From Stratiolaelaps scimitus (lineage: Eukaryota > Arthropoda > Arachnida > Mesostigmata > Laelapidae): a stretch of DNA of 64,000 bases. The stretch spans positions 25,521,001-25,585,000 of the forward strand of contig JABWDB010000003.1 of the NCBI GenBank assembly GCA_019614645.1, given 5' to 3'. The stretch's first letter is position 1, and each line of letters opens with the position of its first letter. Positions 39,001-51,150 of this stretch are shown here, in pieces. The position numbers and the translations under genes are program-made. The notes beneath the pieces are model-generated. The model was given only the letters and a program-made list of their open reading frames with translations, did no database searches and had not been told where the DNA came from.

Positions 39001-42000
39001 CTGCGTCGCACAGGATGTCACCGGACGCTCCGCAGGTTGCTTGCAGGTTGAAAGTCAACAAATAGGATAGAGACAACCATAGGTCGATGATTATGGTTGG
39101 CAGGCGAGGTGTGACGGCTGACAGCAGAGGCTGTAGATGTCTCCGAGTTTGACGCAATAAATGTTAACATGGAGCGGCTTTCAATGACATCATCATAATA
39201 CGAATATGTTGTGAAGGCAAATATGGTTGTTGTATCCACAACTGTCGTAAGCGTTGATAGGCGTTTCGGGGGAACTCAAAGATTGACAGATAGCGGCTGG
39301 GAGATGGTCTAGCCACGCGCTTTTATATATATATTCTGTTCATCTACATTTGGTAACTCAGAGTATATTTAATTATTTATTCTACCATTTCAAATTTTAG
39401 CTACACAAGGAGAGCATGCTTGATTTGTGCCGAGCTCATAAATTATTCGGATGTAAGCAACCCTCTCCGAAACATATTTTGTGTTAAGGATATATATTAT
39501 ATGTCTACTAAATGTCTAAAAGTCCGAGTATATTTAACAGTACCCGGATTTGAATTTGACGCGCCAGTATGGTAAGCCTGTAAACAGCGGTGATCGTTCG
39601 CGATGCCAATGAAGGTGCCTTTTCCATTTAACGTTAAAATATAACAAACAATCTCGTATGATTCTTGGGACGCTATTTTAGTCTCGTCAACGGGACTGTC
39701 TTACTTTCGAAATCATAGAGAACATACTCCGTTATAAATCACTTCATTATAAATAGGAAATGTGTGTTCTGAACAGTTACAGCGATTCGCTGGTTTTCTA
39801 TTTGAGACCACCCCCGGTAACTGCCCCATGGCAATCCAGGGTCGAATGTTCACACACCCTTCCAGTGAGGGAACGTTCTGTTCGTAAGTGTCTTGTGTAG
39901 AAATGCTTATTTGCCTGTCGCTGTTTCGCCCATCTCACTGATCCTTTTCACACGACGAGAAGACGAAATATGAACCACTGCTGATTCCTGCTTTAGGTGT
40001 ACACTACGTACGTGACAGCCGCCCGATTTTGTTGCGCGCCACGGCAAGCGCTTAGCTTAGCTTTCAAACATCCGAGCAAGCCGAGATGCATTTATGACCA
40101 GGACAGCACATTATAATTTTGCACGTTGGTCAGCTGGCGCTCGTTCTCGCATCGGCGTCCAGCTGGTTGCCTTTTTCTCCATACACTGGGTGTTTCTTCG
40201 AGGGGCGAGGATGGGAATGAACGTCGCAATTCTTCTTCTACAACAGCTGTAGGCAGTGTCCGGTCGGCGACGGCGGTAGCGGCGAGGCTCGACAAGTAAT
40301 CGCAGATGTTTCTTCATTAGAGCGCGTCTTCTGATTAGTGCTAAGTAGCTGACCATCTGCTGCCACAGTAAAAGCTAGCTAGCGAGCGAGCGAACGGGGG
40401 GGGGCTGTTGGAGATGGCACTACGTGTACGACGCCGCTGGCTTTGAAGTCCGGACACGATGAAGTTAATTTTTGAGAGAGAACGAGTGCACCCACCATTA
40501 CGCTCCCGTTTTTTTCTTTGCTGTACAACGACAGCTCGAACGCTCATTTGTTGACTTTGTGTTTAACCTGTTCAGCTACGTCTATCCGATGTGGTAGTCC
40601 GTGGCCAAATTCTGGAGAGGCGAGGCGAGAGGCTAACCTTTTTTTTTTCTGCCGGTGCACACATTTGCAAATGTACCAAACACCTCGAAGAAATACAGCA
40701 TCTATCAATATAAGAAAAAATGGTCAATGTGAGTTTTGCGTTGGGTTCTTCGTCGTTTGTATCGTAACCTAGACATGGATTTAGTGTATTCGTTAGCTAT
40801 AATAAACAGCGATACGAATGTCCTTCCAGATTTCGGATGAACTCAAGTGGCGCATTGATCAGGGCGGTGTTGCTAACAATAACATGTGTTATGTTTTCCA
40901 GCCCCGACGCTTCCGACGACGTTCCACGTCTGTCTTAGTCGAAGTGCATTGTCTTCCGGAAATGACTTAAATGGGTCAATGGAATGAGGAAAGGCTATTA
41001 TTGATCGCTGCGAGTTCTTCGAGGCCAGCCGGCCATAAGCCCATAAGACGCTCCTCGGAAGCACCAAAGAAGCTAGATCCCTCTTAGCGGCCGCATTGTT
41101 TAGCCCACTTGGTAACGAAGCTTATGATATCCATTAACGGGACGCGAAGGTCCTTATCAAACGCGTCAGTTCTACTCCATTTCTAACATGTTCAGCTCCC
41201 TCTGAAGCGTCCATTAAGGTCTAGTATTAGCCAGCCTCAGCAATTATTTTCCAGTGTGATTTACCTCAACAAATATTCATCTTGCGCGAATGGAGACGAC
41301 TAAGCTAAGGTTTTCTACATGAAGAAGATGACTGTAAGTCACATTCATATATAGCACATTTAATATTCTATAGGTTAATTAATTGGATTCTCATCGATAC
41401 GAAGCACGTTTACCTGCGTGAGCTGATATGCTCCACAGTCCTCTGCCATATCATGCATACGCTGTATTCGCCATGTACTATGCACTCGTTTGTCGGCATG
41501 CCAACTTGTCTTGTGTTCAATGCATACACGTAAACGCATGGGACATCCGTAGTACCTCTTGATTACTTTGTGCGCTTACATACCAATAGCATTTCAACCT
41601 TATCTAGTGGCTAGCCACCGAAACACGTCTATACAGATAGCATGGATTGAGAATTCACTGACCGCGCTTTTGTCCTTGAAATTGTAAATCAACTTATTAA
41701 TTAAACCTACACATATATCTGTGGGCTACACGGAACCCAGTAGTCATGGGTGACAACAAAGAATCAAAGTCGTCTGTGTTTGCTTGGTTTTTATTTCAGC
41801 TGCGGGGGTGAGGGATCCCGACTTCCGTATTGCCCGCTGTACTGCATGCACGCATGTATATGACACATTTATAACATACAAACAAGTTTATAATATATGA
41901 TGACGTACAATTTGGCCGAGTATATTGAAGAGCCCTTTCACGTGAATCTTCCTTAGTCATGCCGCCTTGTATGATACTTGATGAACATATTTACCAACTT

Positions 42001-42953
42001 CGGAGAATGATCAGGACCAATCGCAAAGAACTCTTCGACAGAAAAGATTTGATTATATGTCGAGTGTGATCTACTCGATGCAAACTGTCAAGATTCCAAT
42101 GCGAACACATTATAAACGACATTCACTTTACTGGTCCGCTTCATATCAGCATGGGAAGATAGAGAAATTATTGTTGAAGTATAACCAATAAATAACTGAT
42201 AGTGTTACGCTTAGACATTATCTGAAACTAATCGGTAATTGTGGCGGCTCCATTGGTAATCAAACATCTCTGTACAATCTACGTGAAAGGAGATAACACT
42301 CAGCCACTGACTAGTGTCGAAGAGAATAAAAACTGGGCGATAGTTTACATAGGTTCAGTTGCGATAGCCCGTCCATTACGCTGCGTCATGCTCGAAAAAT
42401 GAACGACAATGAACGAACGTATAAAACTGCTGTAGGTAGAGAAATCAATTCGTTCTGTTATTACCTGACGACAATTGATCCCGAGGTTCCATCAGAAAAT
42501 CCTATAGCCCAGCCTATATTGTATTTGCTACCAAGGTCATTCATATATCGAGGTAGTTATGCTGCTAACTTATAAGAGTATTTGATGCTGCAAGTATAGC
42601 CTGGACGAGCGTCTAGTAGATAACGCCTTTCGCTGATCAAGGTCGCTATCACGAACTGTACTAAATTCACGTAATATATTCGCTGCTCGCTTGGCCCGTT
42701 CGGTAAGAAACCTCTCATATGCATAACTCATTGTCAATTCTGTCTGTTTTGCCGTTGTAAGTCATACCGGTCAAATACTGTCGAACCTAATATATACATA
42801 TATATATATATACAACGATTGAGATTGACAGCATATTCCCACAGCTGCATTCACCCATACACATTTATACTCCAGTCCCGGCCGACTATATAAACATGGA
42901 CGCAGTCCTGTTTTTAGCCCTATGGGCCCTTCACGTGGCTCGAAGCCTGAAGC
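36041..42953. other. Unassigned DNA, intergenic or intronic
   Basis: I recognise no gene. From about 41,070 to 42,950 there is no listed open frame of 60 codons or more. Simple repeats: CAG near 37,674-37,693, GA at 37,790-37,808 and 38,698-38,717, and a run of nine G at 40,396-40,404. The stretch 37,640-38,010 is GC-richer. Frames near 37.2-37.6 and 38.6-38.9 kb overlap on both strands. Confidence 0.5.
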
Positions 42954-42993
42954 CCTAGCGCATGGTCTGCCTAGCGCAAAGTCTGCCTAGCGC
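42954..42993 (+). repeat. 16-bp minisatellite, 2.5 units
   Basis: Units beginning CCTAGCGCA lie at 42,954 and 42,970, with a half unit at 42,986-42,993. The first two differ at two positions. A TATATAA sequence lies about 65 bp upstream but lacks a matching start site. Confidence 0.85.
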
Positions 42994-44470
42994 TACCTCC
43001 ACCACGAGACCCAGCACGTCCCCCGTCCGATAGAGACCCTTCCGAGCGAACGTGTAACATGACGGCATACCGAGCTTATTTTTTATATGAAGTCTGAGGG
43101 AACCTCCGTCGTTTGTGACGCCGATTCACAGCACTGCCTACCCGAGCAGTGAACGAACCACTATGTCGTTGAGCAAAGCAAATGTGCAGAAGAACGTCTT
43201 TTACAAAGGGTACACTCTATGGCTCAACGACGGCTAGAAATAGGATCTCCTACAGCGAATAGGATGATATGAAATTTACGAAGTGCGTAGAATCCGGTCT
43301 TCGTGCAAAGGGTGGCAATGGGTACTATCTCTAAACAAATCTAGAATTTTATTATATTACCCGTACAATGCAATACGACACCCTGATCTCTTATCCCACC
43401 GTGATTCTTTAGCGCCTGTCCGAGTCACAACATAGTGTACATATTCGACTTTGAAATTGATTTGTCTTGCACTTGCATACGCCTTGAAATGAGCCCTATA
43501 TTACGTTTATGTCATATTATTACATTTTGTGTCACGGCAATGCTACAAATGTAATCACAGCTTTGCTTCTTCGTGATCCAGTGATAAGAAACTAATATTA
43601 GTTGCAGTTCCTGTGTCGCCGGTCCTTGAAACAATCCTGCTATACAGCGGCACTGAGACCTGCCATAGAAAGACAGCTGAGGGTTAGGTATAAGAAAGGA
43701 ACAAGTTCATAACGCCTACAGAGTCATCGTTTGCCTCTACTACGAGGTTTCGAATTAGGTCTTACGCTAGCTAGCGTAAATTGCGCCGCCATATACGAGG
43801 TTAAGCTGCTTGTGCCTATGTGTCTAATTTTACAATGTCGCCCATCCGTTTGCAGGTTACATAGGTATTAGAGGCGATACATCTCTCACCCGCAGCAGTC
43901 ACACTACAGCGAAGGTTTCCGCTCAATCGTTTATGTAGAAATAGCTTCTCTGTCTCTTCCGGTCGAAGGCGTCCCGCCACTCGAACCTGAGCAAATGGAC
44001 CTGACAACGCCAGCCTGATCCTGGCTTAGAGGAAAACCGGTAGCAATGCCAAACACTGAGCTTGACAGAGCCCAGAAACTCAATGGCTCGTTGGCAACCG
44101 AGCGGGTACTGTACGGGCTTTCGGCTAAGGAAAACAGACATCTAGCGCACCGTAGTATTGAAGAAACGTATCCCTCAAGGGGACGATTGTTTAGAGGAAG
44201 AGAAGAAGGCAACCTACTCGAAGAGCGCAATCATGGATAGACGGATGTATGTACCTATCATGGATGGGTGTACGAGAAACGTTGGCAACATTTCGTAATA
44301 CATCCAGCCATGCTGATACATCCTCTCTGCCAATAAAGTGCCTACTTCAGGAAATGATATCGCATATGATGATACTCATGTGCGTAGGGCTGTGCGCGTG
44401 TTTTCGCAAACATTGCCCAACGATAGCCTGCGCAGCTGTCTCCAAATTTGCACTTTATATCGAGTTATAA

Positions 44471-44510
<40 letters not shown>

Positions 44511-45189
44511 CACGCACATACAAAGCTGTGGTACTTGTGAGTTCTTACCTAGCACCTGTGGTAACATATTGATTTTATATTACATGTTGTTATATTGCTA
44601 CCTAACTAAGGTGAATGAATATATATATATATATATATATATATGATATTCGGGGCGAATCCCAAGAAACTGGATTGAATGAAGAACTAAACTCCTGCAG
44701 TCATCGATGCAATGTTAGCGACTACCCAGGAGCCACTCCAGAAGATATACATTTTAGAACTATGAGGTTTTTTTATCAATGTGCCCACTAATGCATGGCA
44801 ATAAATATAATAAATCAATAAGATAATTTTACTCCGTTGTGTAGAAGAGACAAGAGGCATGAGCAATACGAGATGTTTTTTGTTCGCTTCAATAATGCAC
44901 AATGTGCGATAACGCACGAGCAGAGTCCAGTACTCGAACGCTCTGTTCTCTTACGCCTACGTTATTCTACTGTCTGTTCGTATTTTCTTTTTGTTTATTA
45001 GATATTTTTCGTCTTCTTTTTTTTATACATATTCGTGTAATAATTTTCAGGACGCTGTATGAGAGAGGCTAAAAAAGATTACCAGCTAAAATTAAGCTCT
45101 GTTCGCCAGGGCAAGCCCGATCCTTCATCCAGAAGAAGCTAGTGGTGATTAGAAACACCAATTTCGCAGTGCTCCGCTATTCCTCATGG
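42994..45189. other. Unassigned DNA with AT microsatellites
   Basis: I recognise no gene. Around 43,816-44,240 three or more frames are open at once on both strands, so length alone is poor evidence. TA runs at 44,474-44,507 and 44,620-44,643 give poly Tyr-Ile in one frame. Confidence 0.5.
44474..44507. repeat. (TA)n microsatellite
   Basis: About 17 TA dinucleotides. A second run of about 12 lies at 44,620-44,643, so the pair brackets about 110 bp. Confidence 0.92.
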
Positions 45190-46520
45190 TATTCACAGGT
45201 GGATTAAACTCGATAGACTCGTCGCTCGAATGTCCCTTCGAACACAATCGCGAGCGTACGCGGGGCTCGTCGTCGGCGAGCTCTTCGTCGCTGTCTGTCT
45301 CGTCTTACCGTCGCCTCAAACACCCAATATAATATTCGCGCCACTGCTCGGCCAGGCATCGCGCGAACGACGTACGCAGACCTTACATACATATGCTAGG
45401 CTATCCATCTATCGAATGACAGGCCTGTCGGCGGCGGCGGCGGATGTGGTGGCGCCGGCGGCGACTGCTCGGTTCATTAAAGTTGAACAGGTCGTTTTTG
45501 CTGTCGTTCAACGACAGCAACATCGTTTCATTTCTTCTTATGTGAATAATACATACATCTATCTATCTATCTATTTATGGACATAGTTGGAGAGCAGCTG
45601 TGGGGGAGCTCGTGCAGGTGAGCGCCATCGGCGGCTCCGAGGAGCAGCACCGTGCCACGCGGCCCATGGCGTCACGCACGCACACAGACCAATCGGAGGG
45701 TGGCTGGCTGGCCGACCAAGTCTGATGCGCGGATACCTTTACGTTGCCTTTGGGCAGGACCCCACGGCGAAACGCGCTCAGTACTTTCGCAGCGCGTGCG
45801 TCTGTGTACGCGTGTACTAAATATAGAGGTTGTTTAGCTTTTATCATCTCAAAGATGGCGGAGAGGTGCCTCTGGGCATCCAGCCCACTTTGCCCTCCAT
45901 ACGATCCCGATTTCTCTCTAGCAGCTCGGGGGTTCGCCTCCTGCTTGCGCTCGCCCTAATCTGGAAAGCCATTGATGTTCAAGATATGCGACTATATTGC
46001 TCTGTACACAAGCGCACGCTAGCAATCCCCCTAGCCAGCAGCGCCAACCAGACCAAGCTCCGAAGAGCCTTTTCAACTACCCCCAAACATTTCTGCGTGC
46101 TCCCGAACGCTCGTCGTTTCTCGCCGCGCCGTGTCTGAAGCTCGGATAGGCTAGCAGTCGTTGTCTCGCCCCCCCACGCCTCTGTTCTTCTCCCCAGACT
46201 AAGTCACTCAGTCGGCCTCAGAACCCAGAGGCCCGGCGCTGGCAGACCTGAGATTGCAGGGGACAGCAATCCCGTTCGTTCCAATGGACGAGATAAGGCC
46301 AGAGAGGAGCGTCACTCGAAGTGGCTTTGTTCGTGGTTTGTTCGAGTGGCGCTGCGGTGGTCGGCTTTATCCGAGTATTTGCCAGGTATATGTACATGAG
46401 AGAAACAGAGGAGAAACTCACCGAGGGGATTATAGCTTCAAAGAGGGTGGCGTGAGGGAACTCATTGGTCGACGAGTAAAACCTGCTCGCCCCCCGCTTT
46501 TACCTGGCCCTTAGTTATGT
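45190..46520. other. GC-rich patch, possible island or exon cluster
   Basis: This is the longest GC-rich stretch apart from the LINE. CG dinucleotides are frequent (for example near 45,230-45,290 and 46,080-46,140), with a GGC repeat at 45,429-45,443 and an ATCT repeat at 45,557-45,574. Many frames are open on both strands and none has a domain I recognise. It could hold a promoter and first exon. Confidence 0.4.
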
Positions 46521-49399
46521 TTACTGGAAATCGTGGGCCTTGCTCGATACTGCCGAAAGAGGAATGCAAAAAGCCACTCACGGACATCGGATCGTTCGCA
46601 GAATAGCCACAGCTCATAGCATCGCAAGGTAGCAAATGACTTTGGTCATGCTTAACGACTCGCAGTATGCTATAGCGGTTGCTAATTTAACAAGTCGTCG
46701 GTTACGGCTTCAAAAACAACATCTAGCGACGAATGTTCGTTAAGCAACCAGGTATTAACAAACCTTCTTAGTCAGGTGCACGCGACACTGTGAAGCGACA
46801 CCCATTAGCCTATTGGGCGATTTACCAGAATGACTTCGCCAGCAAGATGATATCAAATCCGTTGTTGTGTTCATATATATATATATATATATATATATTG
46901 TCTATGTGAATAAGTCATGTCATCATACTTTAATGTATATGCGAGGAAAGGCCTTCGAAATGCATTTCGTGTGTTCGTTTCTCGGCGCAAACCTCCCCCA
47001 CCCTCGCCTTCCCGCTAGCTGTGCAAGGACGTGTCTGTCCCCTTTCAAAAATGAACTTTATCTCATGAAACCTACGTTGAACTCATAATACTTGATATAT
47101 TTGAGTAAAAGCCGAACCGTATGCCTACTCCCATTCAAGGTCACCGTTGGTCAATATCGATAATGGTCTCGCGACGAGCCGTAGGATGTACGACGTGACT
47201 GTAGAAACCGAAATGTTGACATATCAAGTTACTTCGCCTTCTGGAAATACGAGAACTCTACGAATATCCCAACTTTTCTGCTCTGTCCCTGACATTTCCC
47301 GTATTTACAAAATGACGATAGTCGAGTTGGTATCGCCGGCCTATCATACGTGTGCTTACCCGAAGTTGCTTGTACTCATTGCTTACTTGCGTACATGTCG
47401 TCTGATTGTACAGCATATAGGCGTCGTTCGGTGTAAAACACGAACATGAACTGCACGTCCCAATGACAATTTCAATCACAACACCATACCATCGGATATC
47501 AATTCGAAGCTTCATATTGACAATATTTTGGAGTATCCTACCCTGTTAGATACTTCGGATACCACTAAAGTATCGACTTGACCATCGAATACATTGTGCT
47601 CCTAGGGTCGTCGAGAGATTATTATCCGTTGACTGACTCATGCCCAGGTGTACTTTTGCACTACTTAGCGGGTACTAGTCTAATTAATTACAAACCACAA
47701 AATGGTTTAATCATAATTTTAATATATCAGAGTAATATCACGTGCATTCTCCTTTTTTTAACTATCACACTACATACTACACCAGTGCGATAATAATAAT
47801 AATGCCGTCTGGCTGGTCAACAATGCAATCGTCAACAATTGTATTATATGTTTTTTTCAAATAATTTTAATAATTTTGTTTAATAAATTATTAGACCACT
47901 TTTCAAATTTCATATACATACTCCCCATGTGCCGCGTAGTGGGAACTCTAAGGTGAACGCTCCCAAAAATAATATCGTTCTACATCCAGCTGTGTTCATC
48001 TCTCCGCGTTCACGAATCCATTACATTCGTCGGGCGACAATGAACGAAGCACACACCTTGATGGAAAGCTGTCGGTCTCTCGGAGTCTCTGAAAAATTAG
48101 GAGCATCTTGTGTTCTCTGATAGAGATACAAGCTCTGCTACCGTCGATCGGCCGTGCTTTCGTGCTTAAGTCGGCCGCACAATATTGTGCTGAAGGGACG
48201 ATCAAGTTACCGCCATTTATCATTCTCAGAAATTGTAACAGTTTTTTGAGCGCTTCAACGCATGATGTTCATGCTGATGTGTGCCTCTGGAGGCAATGCA
48301 CTCTCGGGCTCACTTACTTAAGAGGCAGCCTTTGTTTCGTCTTCGTAGAAGCAGTCTCGTCCATCATTCCACCGTGTTATGGCGCTGTCATGAAACACCA
48401 GCCTTCTAGTAGACTATTTTGCAATGTTTCCCCTTTGAAGTGAGGTAACTCATACATCGCTCCGAATCGCGGTGTCCCTTAATTGTCCGTGCGCTCGAAG
48501 CTGTACTGCGAAATCAGGGCGGGGCAAATGGGAATAGAGGAACAAAAGATATTCGCATGTTAAGAATTAGCCATATCTGTCTCCCTTTGCTGGAAAACCC
48601 GATTGGGACGGACACAAGAAAATCTCTTAAGCGAGTGCACGCTTATGTTACGCTTGTCTATATGCTGAATCTATTTCCATAGCAAATTGACTGTTTTCCA
48701 AGCTGAAAGCCTTCTCCCCCTAACTGCATCTTTATCAGTCTTACCCAACATGGGACTAATCCTGCGTTGTAAGATAAAGGAAGCAAGGTTTATCTAATTT
48801 TCGTTAAAACTAGAAGCAACCATATTGTACTTGTCCAATTTTTTACAAGTGCAAACATGATAGCTGAACTGCTTCTGTTTTTTTTCTGCTGTATTTTCAC
48901 CGATTTCTTCTGTTTGATGCACGTGTCCACCTGCAATACTTGAATATCCATGTTCTCCGCAAATTACACCACAGACAGTCTTTAGAAGACAAACATCTCT
49001 AACGAGTCCTTTGAAAGGACCCCAGTCACTTAGACTCGCATTGGATTTAGGTCCACCTTGCACAGAAGCCCTTCATGCTTCAAATGAAGTCGTAGGTCGC
49101 TGGACATTTTGTACAACGCCCTTGTGCAGCACAATCGCCAGAAAGCTAGACAATAGCTAATACATTCAATCGAGAGCCCAGCGTTTGTTGACGTTTATTT
49201 GTGTTAGTTGCTTGTTGTTATTGATTCTAGCTAGCAGTTATACAACCGAATCGTAGAGCGCGTACGGATGTTATCGAATTACTCAAGCAGGGCATGCATT
49301 CGAAGTCATTCAGAATCATCAAATGTGAAAGGCCGCTGATAGCAATTAACAACAACAGGGTTGTACAACTGGCGGATCACATTTCTCCGTGTTGTCCCT
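46521..49399. other. Unassigned DNA, intergenic or intronic
   Basis: I recognise no gene. A TA run lies at 46,872-46,898. A minus-strand frame at 48,794-49,063 (89 codons, Gly/His/Cys-containing) and a plus-strand frame at 48,108-48,443 are unrecognised. Confidence 0.45.
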
Positions 49400-51150
49400 C
49401 TTACAACTTCAGCGGCTTCAATTTCTCTGTTTGTTCGTCGCAGACACTACGAAGCCTGCCCGTCGGCAGGCATTAGTAGGGAAGGGGCAACATTGAGTGA
49501 AGAGCAGTCTGCTGTTGTACCGTTGTTGTTGTCAGCCGGCCGACTTAGTGCCGGAGAGCCAAGAGGGGGACGCAGCGAAGCAGCCTTTCCAGAGGCCACT
49601 AGCATTTCAGTGCTGCAAGTTCGACCGCCCAGACGGCGGGGACGCACAGCCATCTGGTGTTCACCAGCGTCCATTCAGCGAAACCTGAGCTAAATCCGAG
49701 AGAAATCGCGCAGTCCCAAGGACACAGGTAGAATAGAATGGCTGAGATATGACCGTGCAGGGAGTAAGGAGACTGCTGCTTTGCTGACAACTGCAGGCGC
49801 GCACTTCGTGTGTAACACTAACAATATGTACTCATATTTACAATGCATGTGTGTTTAGACAGATTTTTACAGCCGGCCGCGTACTTCTATCATTGCTGGG
49901 TGCAGGGCAGAATTGTGGGATTTGCTTCCTGTTTTCGTTGCTGAAAGCGAAATTTGCCTCTTCAAAGTTGGCGGTAGATAGATGGAACGAAAAAACGCGT
50001 AGTATACAGGAGGATGCATCGTGTCGAACTGTGCCTCCTAATGATCGGCGGCCCAACCGACCAGACAGTGCGAAACGCGTCCACTGGCAATATCCGATCA
50101 GGGGATAGATTGTCTGCACTTGGTGCAAGCCGAGTCGAAATATTTCTACGGGTACTACGCGAGCGTCTATTTAAGCTACATTGCCTGCAATTAGTATTGA
50201 ACATTAAATTCCATAAAATTCCTGGTACAAGAGGCACCTGCTAGCTTTGATTGAATTTACAACCACAATTAGAGCTGAGACTAAAATAATAAGCATTTCA
50301 TGAACGATGATGTGCTAACAGCCAACATCTGTTATCGACCCGTCGGAGCCATACGATATATTTTGTGCTCCTAGCCTCATCGCAGCAATTCCGCAGTTCG
50401 CTACTGCCTTTCTGGATATCACTTCAACACTAAAAGCCTCTCCGGGTCATTTTATCATGATGCGGTTGCCAAACACACCGACGGTACACAGTTAAGCCAA
50501 CAAACTCCACGTACACGTCTTCGGTGTGGTATGGATTGCCTACAAGTCCCTCGAAAAAGCAAACCCATGCTTCGTCAATCATGTGGCCATCGCTCCCCCG
50601 CTCGTCAACAGCCCTCAATACCCGCCCAATCTCCGGGGGGGCGACATGGCCAACAGAGAGCTTGAAAGGAATCGAGGCTAGAAGAATCGGAGAACCGGCA
50701 AGCTGTAGCTTTTTCCCACCAGAGCCGCCGCAGTTCTCCAACTCGTTCTCCCTGACTCGCGTAAGCAGGAAGGACCCACTCTAAACGAATGGCGCACGCA
50801 GCCTGCCAGCTACTGGACGAAATGACAGCTGCAACGGCTTGTCGGCCAAAGGAGCGAAGCATCGGGGAGTGTGTACCGCATGGTTGGCTGGGTGAACATT
50901 ACGACGAGAAGAAATTGTTAGAAGGCGGCACGAAGATCAACACTAACATAAAGGACAACGAAGGTCCCAAGTGAGAGAGACGTCTTGGCAGAAAGGCAGA
51001 ACAGGCGGGCACTGCACGTGGGACGTAGTCATGGATGAAGTCAGTGCGATCGCTTCCAGAGAGCTCCCTCGGGAGGCTGGCGGCAAACAGGAGACGATGG
51101 TGGCGTGGGCGCTTGGCAGCTTCCTCGTTGTCCTCGTTTCGTATCACCTT
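49400..51150. other. GC-richer stretch with overlapping frames, unassigned
   Basis: Several frames of 80-110 codons overlap on both strands. The minus-strand frame at 50,430-50,741 reads from about 50,780 without a stop and has ordinary protein composition (IDEAWVCFFEGLVGNPYH within it), but I cannot assign it. The plus strand is also open there. Any of these could be an exon. Confidence 0.35.

Noticed and set aside
43975..44030. GGTTCGAGT-like box B on the minus strand
   Set aside because: No box A at a suitable distance and no cloverleaf.
43816..44240. Several overlapping frames on both strands suggesting an exon
   Set aside because: Multiple frames are open at once, and none has a recognisable motif or clear splice signals.
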